DNA from: Streptomyces sp. SKN60 | GTDB lineage: Bacteria; Actinomycetota; Actinomycetes; Streptomycetales; Streptomycetaceae | NCBI RefSeq assembly: GCF_026236535.1 | Contig: NZ_JAHTMW010000009.1 | Coordinates: 186,001-250,000, forward strand | Reading direction: 5' to 3' | Length of the DNA: 64,000 bases | In this document: piece after piece, positions 35,690 through 43,656 of the stretch | Numbering within the stretch: the first letter of the stretch is position 1 | Layout of the letters: each line of letters opens with the position of its first letter | The notes under the pieces: generated by a model | Databases searched by the model: none | Told to the model about the DNA's origin: nothing | What the model saw: only the letters and a program-made list of their open reading frames with translations | Translations under genes and position numbers: made by a program

Positions 35690-36079
35690 TCAGTCGCCGT
35701 GGCCCGGGCCGCCGCTGCCGAAGCCGCCGCTGGAAATACCGCCCCACTTGCGCTTTTCCTCGCTCGGGGGGTCGGTGGCTTCTTCACCGGAGTTCTTCAG
35801 GTGGTACGGCATGAGCCGGTGCTCACCGTCGGTCTGCGGCATCTCGCTGGGCTTCCGGTACTCGGACGTCTCACCCGGCAGCGCTCCGGTGTCCGGCCGG
35901 TGCGGCTGGGTGTCGGGGTCGGGTGGCGGAAGTTCCTTGTTCTTCACCCGGATCCCGAACATGAAGGCGCCGATGAGGATGGCGACCACGATCAGACCAC
36001 CCAGCACCTGGGCCAGTCCGGACTGCCAGACACCAGCCGCCGTGGTGACGTGCGCCGAGTCCACGAGGAAAGTGTTCAT
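35690..36079 (-). CDS. DUF6479-like single-pass membrane protein
   Basis: A 129-residue protein with one transmembrane segment (VLGGLIVVAILIGAFMFGI) followed by a basic-then-acidic cytoplasmic tail ending in a Gly-rich GGFGSGGPGHGD. This layout matches the DUF6479 family of Streptomyces; the function is unknown. TAACCC ends 6 bases before the ATG, but lacks the final T of a -10, so a leaderless start is only possible. It is divergent from the SigE-type sigma gene. Confidence 0.65.
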   Translation of the reverse strand: MNTFLVDSAHVTTAAGVWQSGLAQVLGGLIVVAILIGAFMFGIRVKNKELPPPDPDTQPHRPDTGALPGETSEYRKPSEMPQTDGEHRLMPYHLKNSGEEATDPPSEEKRKWGGISSGGFGSGGPGHGD

Positions 36080-36166
36080 ACAACAGGGTTACCCCATTTT
36101 GCCCGGAATGTGCTCCCTGGGGAGGGCGAGAGTCGCCGGGAGTCGTCGAAAGTCGAGGATTCACGT

Positions 36167-36193
36167 GAAACATTCCCGGGCGTCCGTCGCGTC
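36167..36193 (+). promoter_or_regulatory. possible ECF-type promoter of the first SigE-like locus
   Basis: GAAAC (36167–36171) and CGTC (36190–36193) resemble ECF -35 GGAAC and -10 CGTC, but the 18-base gap is slightly long. It lies 50 bases before the sigma gene and would allow autoregulation. Confidence 0.25.
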
Positions 36194-36242
36194 AGTGAGG
36201 TGAAGCAAGCAAGCGAACTCGACAGCGACGGAGGGGAGGGAC

Positions 36243-36752
36243 ATGAGAACGTCCCGCGCGGACGAGTTCCTGGAGTTCGCCACCGCCCGCTCCGGGCATC
36301 TGTTCCGCTCGGCGTGCCTTCTGACCAGCGGCGACACCCATCTCGCCGAGGACCTGGTGCAGGAGACGCTGGGCCGGATGTACGCCGTCTGGGGCCGCGT
36401 CGCCCGGATCGGCAACCCGGCGGGCTACGCACAGACCGTGCTCGTACGTACCTTCCTCAGTCACCGCAGGCGCCGCTCGGCCACCGAGCGTCCCCTCGGT
36501 GAGCTGCCCGACCGCGCCCCCGACAGCGGCGAGGACCCGGCGCTGCGCATCGCCCTCCTCGACGCCCTCGCCGGGCTCGCGCCCAAGGACCGGGCGGTGG
36601 TGGTGCTCCGCTACTGGGAGGACCGCAGCGTCGAGGAGACGGCCGACGTCATGAACACCAGCTCCGCGGCCGTGCGCACCCGCAGCAGCCGGGCCCTCGC
36701 GGCCCTGCGCAAACGGCTCGGCGGCAGCATCGCCGAATTCGCCACCCGCTGA
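36243..36752 (+). CDS. SigE-family ECF RNA polymerase sigma factor
   Basis: A 169-residue ECF sigma factor. Region 2 contains HLAEDLVQETLGRMY and region 4 contains VVVLRYWEDRSVEETADVMN plus the recognition helix SSAAVRTRSSRALAAL. It has no extra domain. GGAGGGGAGGG is the ribosome site. The next gene encodes a membrane protein that probably controls it. In this family the signal is unknown; the factor would direct a small set of promoters. Confidence 0.88.
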   Translation: MRTSRADEFLEFATARSGHLFRSACLLTSGDTHLAEDLVQETLGRMYAVWGRVARIGNPAGYAQTVLVRTFLSHRRRRSATERPLGELPDRAPDSGEDPALRIALLDALAGLAPKDRAVVVLRYWEDRSVEETADVMNTSSAAVRTRSSRALAALRKRLGGSIAEFATR

Positions 36753-36823
36753 GCCTGCTGAGCCCGCTGAACCCCTGAACTTCCTCCCTTTTCGAACCAC
36801 GGACCCGGAACGGTGATCCCGCC

Positions 36824-38104
36824 ATGCCTCAGCACGAAGAACACGACGTCACGAACGGACGATTCGAGGACGAACTCGGCACGGTCATGCGCCACGCCGG
36901 CGAGGGCTTCGCCCTCGACGACCGCCGCGAGCTCGTCACCGGCGGCCTCGCCCGCGGCCGCCGCCGGGTGGTGCGCCGCCGCGTCGCCACCGTCGGCGGC
37001 GCCCTCGCCCTCGCCGCGATCGGCGTGGGCGGGGTGTACGGCGGCTCGGTGCTCGGCGGGAACGGCGGGGTGGAGAAGTCCTCCGTGGCCGGCCCGACCC
37101 AGGGCGGCACGAACGCCCAGGACAAGGCGGCGGAGGACGAGGCGACCCTCGGCGCGCGCATCCCCGCCCTGAAGATGCTGGCCGTCCTGAAGAACAACCT
37201 GCCGGCCGGCGCCTGGACCGTCGACAACCCCAAGAGCGCGGGGACGGGGGTCCACGGGACCTACGACGACGGCAAGGGCAAGGCGCGCGTCTCCGCGAGC
37301 CTGACCCGGACGGCCCCCGAACAGATCAGCGAGACCTCGTGCCAGGGCAAGGGCTTGGAGACGTGGGAGTACTGCAACATCAGCAAGGGCAAGGACGGCT
37401 CGTTGCTGCTGGACCTCCGGAGCAACGGCTCTGCGGACGCTCCTGGCCAGATGTGGAAGGCCATCTCGATCGACCGGTACGGATTCACCGTCATCGTGTC
37501 GGAGTCGACGACTCCCAAGGCCCAGGGGCAGCCGCCGTTGCCCCGGAAGTCCCTTCCCTTCACCGCGCAGCAGCTGAAGCAGGTCGCCACGCTGGGTGAC
37601 TGGGCGGCGCTGGCCAAGTCGTACCCGCTGCCCAAGTCCGGCAAGCCCGGCGCCGCCGCTCTGCACGCCGAGCCGAGCGGCCCCGTGGTCAAGGCGACCC
37701 TGCGGTCGCTGCTGCCGAAGGGCCTGACGGTCGTCGACCGGAGCGAGCAGGCCGGCTACAGCAGCGTGGTCGTGGACGACGGCAAGGGCCGGAGCCTCGT
37801 CGGGGTCAACGTCCAGTACGGCATGAACGACGTCCGCGGCCAGCTCTTCGGCAGCGGCGACGTCACCACGCTGCCGGACGGCCGGGTCGTGAAGCTCACC
37901 CAGCAGCCGGGCGAGAAGGGCGGGGCGGGCGTCGTGTGGTGGACGGCCGACACGATGACCAAGGACGGCTTCCGGGTCGTGGTCTCCGCGTTCAACACCG
38001 GCGACCAGGCGAAGCCGGCGACGCGCCCGGAGCCCGCGCTGACCCTGGAGCAGCTCAAGGCGATCGCCCTGGACCCGAGGTGGCAGAAGCTGCCGACGAA
38101 GTAG
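36824..38104 (+). CDS. membrane-anchored partner of the ECF sigma factor, with two repeated outer domains
   Basis: A 426-residue protein: a cytoplasmic N-terminus of ~50 residues (RFEDELGTVMRHAGEGFALD), one transmembrane segment (VATVGGALALAAIGVGGVYG) and a long outer part. The outer part seems to contain two related units: each begins at a Leu-rich LKNNLP or LRSLLP segment, passes a VSAS or VNVQ strand, and ends with DRYGFTVIVSES...LTAQQL-like or KDGFRVVVSAFN...LEQLKAI sequence. The start fits the anti-sigma position after an ECF gene, but no zinc motif is present. The function is inferred from context. Confidence 0.65.
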   Translation: MPQHEEHDVTNGRFEDELGTVMRHAGEGFALDDRRELVTGGLARGRRRVVRRRVATVGGALALAAIGVGGVYGGSVLGGNGGVEKSSVAGPTQGGTNAQDKAAEDEATLGARIPALKMLAVLKNNLPAGAWTVDNPKSAGTGVHGTYDDGKGKARVSASLTRTAPEQISETSCQGKGLETWEYCNISKGKDGSLLLDLRSNGSADAPGQMWKAISIDRYGFTVIVSESTTPKAQGQPPLPRKSLPFTAQQLKQVATLGDWAALAKSYPLPKSGKPGAAALHAEPSGPVVKATLRSLLPKGLTVVDRSEQAGYSSVVVDDGKGRSLVGVNVQYGMNDVRGQLFGSGDVTTLPDGRVVKLTQQPGEKGGAGVVWWTADTMTKDGFRVVVSAFNTGDQAKPATRPEPALTLEQLKAIALDPRWQKLPTK

Positions 38105-38106
38105 CC

Positions 38107-38162
38107 CGTCAGCCGTCAGCCGTCAGCCGTCAGCCATCAGCCGTCAGGCGTGAGGCGTGAGG
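38107..38162 (+). repeat. eight tandem copies of a 7-bp unit
   Basis: CGTCAGC occurs four times in a row from 38107, then CATCAGC, CGTCAGG, CGTGAGG and CGTGAGG. The last copies lead straight into the terminator stem. Confidence 0.88.
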
Positions 38163-38193
38163 TGAGGGTCCGGACCCCGGACCCTCACCTCAC
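38157..38193. terminator. bidirectional terminator between convergent genes
   Basis: A perfect 17-bp stem (38157–38173 with 38177–38193) with a 3-base loop ACC separates the membrane protein gene and the convergent DNA polymerase gene, whose stop lies 2 bases beyond. Confidence 0.88.
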
Positions 38194-38194
38194 G

Positions 38195-39949
38195 TCACTT
38201 CGCGTCCGAGTAGCGTTCCACCGTCGCCGTCGTGAACGGGAACCGCACCGGTGTGTCCCCGAACGCGATCCGGCCCGCCTCGTCGCCCGCCGCGCGGATC
38301 GCCGCCGTGACCGCCTCGGCCTCCTCGGCCGGGCAGTGCACGATCACCTCGTCGTGCTGGAAGAAGACCAGCTCGGCCCGCATCCCGGCGGTGGCGCGGC
38401 GCAGGGCGGCCAGCATCAGCAGGGCCCAGTCGGCGGCGCTGCCCTGGACGACGAAGTTACGGGTGAAGCGGCCGCGGGCCCGGGCGTCGCTCGACGCGTA
38501 CCCCGGGACGTAACCGTCGGCCCCGGCCCCGGCTCCCGACCCCGCCTCGCCCGGGAGCTCGTCCTGCGGGATGCCCGCCTCGCCGTCCTCCTCGGCCCCC
38601 GCCGCGCGCGGGCTGGTGCGGCCCAGCCAGGTGCGGACGAGACGCCCGTCCTCGCCCGCCTTCGCCGCGTCGTCCACATAGGCCACCGCGCGCGGGAAGC
38701 GGCGGCGCAGGGCGGCCAGGTTCTTCAGGCCGTCGCCGCTGGTCTGCCCGTAGATCGCGCCGAGCAGCGCGAGCTTGGCGTGGTCGCGGTCGCCGGAGAA
38801 GGCCCGGTCGGACAGCCGGGTGTAGAGGTCGTCGGGGTGTCCGGCGACCTCCATCAGGCCCGGGTCGCGGGAGATCGCGGCGAGCACCCGGGGCTCCATC
38901 TGGTCGGCGTCGGCCACCACGAGCCGCCAGCCCTCGTCGGCGACCACGGCCTGCCGGACGACCTTCGGGATCTGCAGCGCCCCGCCGCCGTTGGTGGTCC
39001 AGCGGCCGCTGACCGTGCCCCCGGGCAGGTACTCGGGCCGGAACCGCCCGTCGCGCACCCAGTCCGCGAGCCAGCTCCAGCCGTGCGCCGTCCAGATCCG
39101 GTACAGCTTCTTGTACGCGACGAGCGGCGCGACCGCCGGATGGTCGAGCTCCTCCAGCTCCCAGCGCCGGGTCGACCGCACCCGGATCCCGGCCTGCGCG
39201 AAGGCCCGTATCACGTCCGCCGGCAGATCGGGCCGGACCCGGCGCCCGAACGCCGCCGACACCTCGTCCGCCAGCTCCGCGAGCCGGCGCGGCTCGCCCC
39301 CGCCCGCGTACCGCTCGCCGAGCAGCCCGTGCAGCAGCTCCCGGTGCACGTCCGCCCGCCAGGGCAGCCCGGCGCGGTGCATCTCGGCGGCGATCAGCAT
39401 GCCCGCCGACTCGGCCGCGGTCAGCAGCCGCATCCGGCCCGGGTGCTCGGCCAGGTCGTGCCGGCGCTGCTGCTCCGCGTACACCTCCAGGAGCGCGTCG
39501 AAGGGCAGCGCGGTCGACGTGGCCACCGGCTCGAAGAGGGAGTCCTGTGCGGTCGGTTCCGCGGCCCGGAGCGGTGGATCGGGCGGTACGGGCGCGTGGT
39601 GCAGGCGCGCCCAGGCCGCGGCGGCCGAGCGGGGTTCGCCGAGCCGCCCCTCGTGGCCGAGGAGCAGCTGCTCGGCGTCCTCCATGTCGTAACACCGCTC
39701 GACGCGCACCCCGGCGGCGAGCAGCCGCGGATACACCTCGGCGGTCGACCGCCACACCCAGCGGGCGACCTCGGGCCGGGACCGGACCGCCGCCACCAGG
39801 TCCGGCTCGCGCCGCACGGCGCCGGCGGGCAGCCCGTCGGCGCCGAGGGGGACGAGCAGCGCCCCGTCCCCGTCCGGCTCGGGCGCGAGGGCCCACCGGC
39901 CGCCCCCCGGACCTCCAGCCGGTTCGTCCACGCCACCCGGTTCGTTCAC
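38195..39949 (-). CDS. family A DNA polymerase with degenerate 3'-5' exonuclease region
   Basis: A 584-residue protein, short for a PolA (~900). The polymerase core is present: motif A ADADQMEPRVLA, motif B DHAKLALLGAIYGQTSGDG and motif C FFQHDEVIVH. The first ~200 residues correspond to the 3'-5' exonuclease fold but lack clear DEDD acidic motifs. There is no 5' nuclease. Actinomycetes carry this second family A enzyme beside polA; a repair role is likely. GTG start; CAGACT (minus strand) ends 7 bases before it and there is no ribosome site, suggesting a leaderless mRNA. An Ala/Gly-rich insertion lies between motifs B and C. Confidence 0.85.
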   Translation of the reverse strand: MNEPGGVDEPAGGPGGGRWALAPEPDGDGALLVPLGADGLPAGAVRREPDLVAAVRSRPEVARWVWRSTAEVYPRLLAAGVRVERCYDMEDAEQLLLGHEGRLGEPRSAAAAWARLHHAPVPPDPPLRAAEPTAQDSLFEPVATSTALPFDALLEVYAEQQRRHDLAEHPGRMRLLTAAESAGMLIAAEMHRAGLPWRADVHRELLHGLLGERYAGGGEPRRLAELADEVSAAFGRRVRPDLPADVIRAFAQAGIRVRSTRRWELEELDHPAVAPLVAYKKLYRIWTAHGWSWLADWVRDGRFRPEYLPGGTVSGRWTTNGGGALQIPKVVRQAVVADEGWRLVVADADQMEPRVLAAISRDPGLMEVAGHPDDLYTRLSDRAFSGDRDHAKLALLGAIYGQTSGDGLKNLAALRRRFPRAVAYVDDAAKAGEDGRLVRTWLGRTSPRAAGAEEDGEAGIPQDELPGEAGSGAGAGADGYVPGYASSDARARGRFTRNFVVQGSAADWALLMLAALRRATAGMRAELVFFQHDEVIVHCPAEEAEAVTAAIRAAGDEAGRIAFGDTPVRFPFTTATVERYSDAK

Positions 39950-39956
39950 AGGTGCG

Positions 39957-39962
39957 AGTCTG
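39957..39962 (-). promoter_or_regulatory. leaderless -10 element of the family A polymerase gene
   Basis: On the minus strand CAGACT ends 7 bases before the GTG start; the same hexamer and spacing precede the ABC ATPase gene at 3896. Confidence 0.45.
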
Positions 39963-40005
39963 GCACCCGCCACTGACAAACGGGCTGTTTGCCTATCAGT
40001 GCGGC

Positions 40006-41271
40006 TTATGCGGCGCGGTGGAACAGCGCCGCCGCCTCGCCCCGCGAACCGACCCCGAGCTTGTTCAGGATGTTCGCCACGTGGAACTTCACCGTGGACT
40101 CGCTGATGTGCAGCTCCTGCGCGATCTGCCGGTTCCGGTGCCCGAGCGCGAGGTGGGTGAGGACCTCCACCTCCCGTTCGCCGAGCCCGCTCAGCGGGTC
40201 GAGCGCGGCCGTCGGCGCCTCCGGCACGGTGAGCGGGACGGTCGCGGTGAGCGTCGTGCCCCAGCCGGGCACCGCGTCCATGTCGAGCCGGCCGCCGAGG
40301 GCCTCCAGGCGGTCGGTGATGCTGCCCGCGCCGAGCGGGCAGGCGTCCAGGAGGCCGGGCCCGTCGTCCCGTACCGTCGCGCGCAGTTCGTGCTCGGTCA
40401 GCGTCCAGCCGACGTGCACCCGCGACACCGCCTGCTGCTCCAGGACCACCAGGAGCAGCGCCCGTACGACCGCCCGCGCGCCGTGCGCCACGTCGCCGGG
40501 CAGCCCGCGGGCGGCGTCCGGGCCGTCCGGCGGGCCGAGTTCGAGCCGTACCGGGCTGTGCCGCAGCATCGGGCGCAGCCCGTCGGCGAGCCGGGCGAAG
40601 GCCTCGAAGGCCGGTTCCTCGGCGATCGAACGGTCGCGGTCGGACGCGGCCCGCAGCTCGATCAGCGCCGACACCGCGAGCTCGGTCGCGGTCGCCCGCG
40701 CCGCCGCGTCGTCGAGCGAACGGCTGCGCAGCACCCCGAGCACCCCGGACAGCGCGGCGGCCTGCGCGGTGCTCAGCTCGGCGGTCACCCGCGCCCGGGT
40801 GTCGGCCGCCGCCCGCGAACGGGCGAGCGCCCCCGGCAGCGCCTCGCGCGCGAACCGGTCGAAATGGCCGGTCACCAGGTCCCACAGGAGCTGCGCCACG
40901 GTCAGGGCGGGCTCCTCGGCCGGGGCGGCGCCCTCCTCCCGTACGAGCACCAGGACCGAGCCGCGCGCGGTGGCGTCGCTCCGTACCGCCACCACCTCCC
41001 GTTCCGCGCCGCCGAGGACGGCACGGCCCTGCCAGGGCCGGCCGGCCGTGCCCGCGGCGAGCAGCGGCGCGAGTTCGGCGGCGGTGATCGGCAGCTCGGG
41101 CGCGCCCGTCCGCTTGAACGGCGAGTGCGCGCAGTGCGTCGACAGCTCGACGGCCGCCCGGTGCGGGATCAGCTCGGCGAGCACCTCGGACAGCCGGGGG
41201 AGCACCGCGCCCAGCGGCCGGCCGATGATGTCGCGGGCCGCCGACAGGGCCCCGGTCGCGGTGAGTTCCAT
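40006..41271 (-). CDS. LuxR-type regulator with an internal GHKL ATPase-like domain
   Basis: A 421-residue protein. The C-terminus is a LuxR/NarL helix-turn-helix (LGEREVEVLTHLALGHRNRQ, then ISESTVKFHVANILNKLGV). Before it, DDGPGLL and PGWGTTLTATVPL correspond to a GHKL ATPase lid of NarL-type histidine kinases, and the N-terminal half looks like a sensor/dimerisation region. No receiver domain is seen, so it resembles a sensor and output fused in one chain. TACGCT (minus strand) ends 8 bases before the ATG. It is divergent from the quinone oxidoreductase gene across 176 bp, its likely target. Confidence 0.78.
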   Translation of the reverse strand: MELTATGALSAARDIIGRPLGAVLPRLSEVLAELIPHRAAVELSTHCAHSPFKRTGAPELPITAAELAPLLAAGTAGRPWQGRAVLGGAEREVVAVRSDATARGSVLVLVREEGAAPAEEPALTVAQLLWDLVTGHFDRFAREALPGALARSRAAADTRARVTAELSTAQAAALSGVLGVLRSRSLDDAAARATATELAVSALIELRAASDRDRSIAEEPAFEAFARLADGLRPMLRHSPVRLELGPPDGPDAARGLPGDVAHGARAVVRALLLVVLEQQAVSRVHVGWTLTEHELRATVRDDGPGLLDACPLGAGSITDRLEALGGRLDMDAVPGWGTTLTATVPLTVPEAPTAALDPLSGLGEREVEVLTHLALGHRNRQIAQELHISESTVKFHVANILNKLGVGSRGEAAALFHRAA

Positions 41272-41397
41272 GAGCGTCAAGCGTACGGACGCGGGCGCGC
41301 GGACGGCTGTCCTTTCGGACGGGGACGACTGGCCGGAAGGACGGCGGGGGCGGGGCGCTGCCGGGCGCAGGCTGGTTCCCGTCAGCAGCACACGTCA

Positions 41398-41433
41398 CAA
41401 GTGCCCGGCCAAATGCCCGGTACAAGCGCCCAG
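41398..41433 (+). promoter_or_regulatory. three direct repeats upstream of the quinone oxidoreductase
   Basis: CAAGTGCCCGG (41398), CAAATGCCCGG (41410) and CAAGCGCCCAG (41423) are spaced 12 and 13 bp apart in the divergent region between the LuxR regulator and the oxidoreductase. They look like an operator, perhaps for the LuxR protein. Confidence 0.4.
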
Positions 41434-41447
41434 TTACGGGGGGAATC

Positions 41448-42386
41448 ATGGAAGCGATCGTGTACGAGGAGTTCGGCGGCCCCGAGGTGCTGCGGTACGA
41501 GGACGGGGTCGCCGTCCCGGAGCCCGGCCCCGGCGAGGTACGGGTCGAGGTGGCGGCGGTCGGGGTCAACCCGCTGGACTGGAAGCGCCGTTACGGGTGG
41601 GTGGAGCAGTTCTACCCGACCACCTTCCCGGCCGTCCCCGGCCTGGAGTTCGCGGGCACGGTCGACGCGGTCGGACCCGGGGCGAAGGGCCCCGACGGGA
41701 GCGAACTGCGCGTCGGCGACGAGGTGTTCGGGTGGACGAAGACCGGCGCCTACGCCCAGTACGCCCTTGCCGACATCGTGGCCCGCAAGCCCGCCGGCCT
41801 CTCCTGGGAGCTCGCGGCGAGCCTCCCGGTCGCGGGCGAGACCGCCGCCCGGGTCCTCGGCCTGCTCGGCGTCCGGGCCGGCGAGACCCTGCTCCTGCAC
41901 GGTGCCGCGGGGGCCGTCGGGGCGGTGGCCGCGCAGCTGGCCGTGGCGGCCGGCGCGACCGTGATCGGCACGGCGTCCGAGCGCAACCACGGCTTCCTGC
42001 GCGAGCTCGGCGTGACCCCGGTGGCGTACGGGGAGGGGCTCGCCGACCGGGTGCGGGCGGCCGCGCCGCAGGGTGTCGACGCGGTGTTCGACGCGGCCGG
42101 CACCGACAACCTGCCGGTCTCGATCGAGCTGACGGGCGGCGAGAAGTCCCGCATCGTCACCATCTCCGCCCCGAACGACGTGGCCGCCGAGCACGGCATC
42201 GTCTTCTCCGCCGGCGGCACGGACCCGTCCGTCGTGAGCCGGCAGCTGGCCGAGCAGGCCCGCCTGGTCGTCGAGGGACGGCTGCGGGTCGACGTCGCCG
42301 AGACCCTGCCGCTGAAGGAGGCCGCGCGGGCGCAGGAGCTGAGCGAGGCGGGGCACGTACGGGGGAAGCTGGTGCTGCTGCCGTGA
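41448..42386 (+). CDS. NADPH:quinone oxidoreductase-like (zinc-free MDR) protein
   Basis: A 312-residue medium-chain reductase. The GroES-like half has GVNPLDWKRRYG and PGLEFAGTVDAVG; the cofactor half has LLLHGAAGAVGAVAAQLAVA, the glycine-rich loop of the Rossmann fold. There is no zinc-ligand cluster, which marks the quinone-reductase branch. It would reduce quinones or enones with NADPH. GGGGGGAA precedes the ATG. Control by the divergent LuxR protein is likely. Confidence 0.87.
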   Translation: MEAIVYEEFGGPEVLRYEDGVAVPEPGPGEVRVEVAAVGVNPLDWKRRYGWVEQFYPTTFPAVPGLEFAGTVDAVGPGAKGPDGSELRVGDEVFGWTKTGAYAQYALADIVARKPAGLSWELAASLPVAGETAARVLGLLGVRAGETLLLHGAAGAVGAVAAQLAVAAGATVIGTASERNHGFLRELGVTPVAYGEGLADRVRAAAPQGVDAVFDAAGTDNLPVSIELTGGEKSRIVTISAPNDVAAEHGIVFSAGGTDPSVVSRQLAEQARLVVEGRLRVDVAETLPLKEAARAQELSEAGHVRGKLVLLP

Positions 42387-42393
42387 GGACCGC

Positions 42394-42469
42394 GCTCCGG
42401 GGCCGGGCTCCGGGGCCGGGCTCCGGGGCCGGGCTTCGGGGGGCGCCAGGCTCCGGGGGGTGGCGCCCC
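42394..42469 (+). repeat. 13-bp tandem repeats followed by a hairpin
   Basis: GCTCCGGGGCCGG occurs at 42394, 42407 and 42420, then a diverged fourth copy. A hairpin follows, GGGGCGCCA at 42440–42448 with TGGCGCCCC at 42461–42469, likely a terminator for the oxidoreductase gene. Confidence 0.75.
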
Positions 42470-42497
42470 TCCGGGGGCGGCGGGCGCGGGGCGGGGC

Positions 42498-42503
42498 TAA
42501 CCT
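42498..42503 (+). promoter_or_regulatory. leaderless -10 element of the DUF4265 gene
   Basis: TAACCT ends 6 bases before the GTG at 42510; no ribosome site is present. Confidence 0.5.
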
Positions 42504-42509
42504 CGCGGG

Positions 42510-43001
42510 GTGAGTGTCACTCCGGGCGCCGCCGCCGGCGGCCGCATCAAGATCTGGTTCCGCTTCGAGCCCCGCGAGGGGTGGCTCCCCATGGACACCG
42601 AGGGGCTGTGGGCCGAGCCGGTGGGCGAGGACACGGCACGGGTCGCCAACGTGCCGTTCCTGCAGAACGGCGTGGCCGAGGGGGATGTCGTCCGCTACAA
42701 GACGGACGGCGAGGGCGTGCACTGGGCCACCGACCGGGCGGCGGCCTCCGGCAACGTCACCGTCCGCGTGCTGCCCGCCCGCTCCGGCCCGCTCGGCCCG
42801 AGCGCCGGCGCGGTGCACGAGCGGTTCGCCCCCTACGGGATCGGCGGCGAGTCGTACAGCGCGGAGTTCCCGCTGGTGGCGCTCACGGTCCCGGCGGACG
42901 CGCCGCTGGGCGAGATCAAGGCTCTCCTCGAACGCGGGGAGGCGGACGGCTGGTGGCACTGGGAGCTGGGGTGCGCGACGGAGGCGTGGAACGCGGCGTG
43001 A
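42510..43001 (+). CDS. DUF4265-family protein
   Basis: A 163-residue soluble protein beginning with a KIWFRFE strand, followed by TEGLWAEPV, VPFLQNGVAEGDVVRY and a C-terminal WWHWELG, a pattern I associate with DUF4265. No catalytic motif is obvious and the function is unknown. The GTG start follows a leaderless -10. It is convergent with the DUF1877 gene, with 70 bases between stops. Confidence 0.65.
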   Translation: MSVTPGAAAGGRIKIWFRFEPREGWLPMDTEGLWAEPVGEDTARVANVPFLQNGVAEGDVVRYKTDGEGVHWATDRAAASGNVTVRVLPARSGPLGPSAGAVHERFAPYGIGGESYSAEFPLVALTVPADAPLGEIKALLERGEADGWWHWELGCATEAWNAA

Positions 43002-43071
43002 GTCCGCACGCGCCCGACTCCCGCCTGAACCCGCACGCGCCCTCGCTCGCCCTCGCCGGACCCGGCCCGTC

Positions 43072-43656
43072 CTAGAACCAGCCGGCCTTGATCACCGCGT
43101 GGCCCGCGGCGGCGGCCCGCTCGTAGAAGCCGCGCAGGCTCCGGTGGTGGGTCTCGTACATCTCCCGGACCGTGGCGTCGTCCCAGTCGGGCCCCATGGA
43201 GCTCACGATCCGGCCGCCCAGCCGCGCCCACAGGGCGTCGAAGGAGACGGTGGCGAGGAAGGCGGCGGCGCGCGCGACCCCGGCCGGTTCGAGGAGGATC
43301 AGGGGCGGGTCCGGATAGCGGTCGGTGGGCGCGCCGGCGGGCTGGCGCCCGCCGAACACCGGGAGTTCGGCGTCCGAGGCCGCCGGCTCCGTCCCCGTCC
43401 CCGTCCCCGTCTCCGTCCCCGTCTCCGTCCGGTAGAGCTCGTCGAGCCGGCCGTAGTCCTTCTCGATCGCGTCGGCGACGCCCGCCGCGTGCTCGACCTC
43501 GATCACGTCCCAGGCCGCGCCCATGAAGGCGGCCAGCCAGTCGTGGTCGTCGCGTATGTCCGACTCCGCCGCGGCCCGCAGATGCAGATGCACGTCGGCC
43601 CCCCTCGCCTCGTCCGCCCCGCCTGATCCGACGAGAGGGACGTTATCGGCCACCAC
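43072..43656 (-). CDS. DUF1877-like protein
   Basis: A 194-residue soluble protein with the features of DUF1877/YfbM: a conserved WDVIEVEHAAGVADAI-like segment, LARLGGRIVSSMGPDW near the C-terminus region, and YETHHRSLRGFYERAA at the end. The middle carries a low-complexity Thr/Glu/Gly stretch encoded by 6-bp repeats. The start is one of two adjacent GTG codons and overlaps the stop of the upstream gene by 14 bases. The function is unknown. Confidence 0.6.
   Translation of the reverse strand: MVADNVPLVGSGGADEARGADVHLHLRAAAESDIRDDHDWLAAFMGAAWDVIEVEHAAGVADAIEKDYGRLDELYRTETGTETGTGTGTEPAASDAELPVFGGRQPAGAPTDRYPDPPLILLEPAGVARAAAFLATVSFDALWARLGGRIVSSMGPDWDDATVREMYETHHRSLRGFYERAAAAGHAVIKAGWF
43389..43430 (+). 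repeat. 6-bp repeats inside the DUF1877 gene
   Basis: CCGTCC/CCGTCT units repeat seven times in frame, encoding Thr-Glu/Thr-Gly pairs. The tract could vary in copy number between strains without a frameshift. Confidence 0.75.

Noticed and set aside
38195..41569. A 1124-codon minus-strand frame that would fuse the DNA polymerase to an upstream region
   Set aside because: The upstream ~540 codons are an out-of-frame shadow of the LuxR regulator; the polymerase has its own GTG start and leaderless -10 at 39949.
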